From positions 28,402 through 92,401 of the forward strand of contig NZ_QJSX01000018.1 in the NCBI RefSeq assembly GCF_003217515.1: DNA of 64,000 nucleotides, given 5' to 3'. Below are positions 63,542 to 64,000 of the stretch, in pieces. Position 1 is the stretch's first letter. Each line of letters starts with the position of its first letter. Both the position numbers and the translations under genes were made by a program. Origin of the DNA: Deinococcus yavapaiensis KR-236 (lineage in GTDB: Bacteria > Deinococcota > Deinococci > Deinococcales > Deinococcaceae). The notes under the pieces were generated by a model. It was given only the letters and a program-made list of their open reading frames with translations. It did not search any database and was not told where the DNA came from.

Positions 63542-63918
63542 TGATCGTTCTCGACACAGAAACCTTGCGACGCTGGCTCAAAGGAACCCTCGACAGACAC
63601 GACGCCGCGAGCGGTGACCACACCCTGACCATATCGACCATCGTCCTCACGGAATTGCTCGCACAACTCGTCACGGTCGGTGCGCGACCCACTCATGTCC
63701 TGCGCGACCTTCACATCGAGGGTCTGTCCGCCGTCGACTTCACCGCCGAAGACGCCGTCCGCATCGCCGAACTTCAAAGCGACCCGCGCGTTCGGGTCCT
63801 CTCCGTCGCGGATCAGGCCAGCCTCGCCCTCGCCGTTCGGCTTCGAGCGACCCTGGTCACCACGAATCCCGACTTGGCCGACCTGGATTTCGGCGTGCCC
63901 GTCCAGGTCGTCGCGTGA
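63541..63918 (+). CDS. PIN-domain (VapC-like) toxin
   Basis: 125 residues. The PIN nuclease core shows VLDTETLRRW (first Asp, 4), STIVLTELLAQL (Glu, about 38), VLSVADQASLALAVRLRATLVTTNPDLADL (the Asp and following TTNPD, about 87-116). The family cleaves tRNA or rRNA as a toxin. The central acidic residues are recognisable, but the middle is shorter than in Mycobacterium VapC. It is translated with the antitoxin and with the next frame (GTGA overlap). Confidence 0.85.
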   Translation: MIVLDTETLRRWLKGTLDRHDAASGDHTLTISTIVLTELLAQLVTVGARPTHVLRDLHIEGLSAVDFTAEDAVRIAELQSDPRVRVLSVADQASLALAVRLRATLVTTNPDLADLDFGVPVQVVA

Positions 63919-64000
63919 CCCTCGACGTCTACCGCGGCGACCTCCTCGCGCGCGCCGCCACCTTCACGGCGTTGCACGACGACGAACTGCGCCGCCGCGC
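63915..64000 (+). CDS. Start of a gene coupled to the toxin, runs off the window
   Basis: A GTG at 63915 overlaps the toxin stop. The 28 codons visible (VTLDVYRGDLLARAATFTAL...) are open to the end. A third gene overlapping a toxin-antitoxin pair is unusual; it may be unrelated to the pair. No family can be named from so little sequence. Confidence 0.45.
   Translation, partial: MTLDVYRGDLLARAATFTALHDDELRRR

Overview
The window is about 64 kb of high-GC bacterial DNA that reads as Deinococcus or a close relative. This rests on the cold-shock protein, the phytochrome-style 'SHDLQAPIRAV' histidine kinase, the DUF3160 and DUF6194 proteins, the STAND/LuxR regulator, the SARP-like regulator fragment, and several start codons lying about 6-8 nt after a -10 box (leaderless transcripts, common in Deinococcus). 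No rRNA, tRNA, CRISPR array or replication origin was seen.

Left part (1-20 kb) is mostly intact. It opens with the end of a secreted TPR protein, two small coupled genes and an aldo/keto reductase whose start codon sits inside a perfect palindrome. The centrepiece is a compact eight-gene minus-strand operon (13844 down to 3946): ROK repressor, ArgH-like lyase, secreted PIG-L deacetylase with NEW3-like repeats, sugar-binding protein, two permeases, cytosolic PIG-L deacetylase and PfkB kinase. Seven of the eight genes overlap or lie within 20 bp of the next one, and a consensus promoter precedes the first. I read it as an import and breakdown route for an N-acylated sugar conjugate; I know of no described pathway with this gene set. 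Next come a phosphotransferase and a minus-strand run of secreted proteins (DUF3160, CapA-like and two unknowns).

Middle part (20-52 kb) is accessory and eroding. It holds a two-copy 102-bp tandem repeat, one apparently intact IS3/IS407-group element, remnants of at least five other transposases, and pseudogenes with identifiable stops or frameshifts (quinone oxidoreductase, SnoaL-like cyclase, histidine kinase, an unknown gene, a truncated SARP-like regulator). Between them are intact small regulons: TetR / SDR / DHA2 exporter, MarR / YCII / DinB, TetR / thioesterase. There are also two CPBP membrane proteases, a cold-shock gene, a DHFR-like reductase, a MazG-like enzyme and a DUF6194 protein. 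The two halves of a single IS256-family element lie 10 kb apart in opposite orientation, with matching terminal repeats and a matching target duplication. This suggests that the segment 42.35-52.66 kb is inverted relative to the ancestral order.

Right part (52-64 kb) has two secreted proteins (one a 643-residue lipoprotein), a STAND-class LuxR regulator, a phosphotransferase, a TetR-controlled pair of SDR genes beside a broken quinone oxidoreductase, and an AbrB/PIN toxin-antitoxin pair coupled to a further gene that runs off the end.
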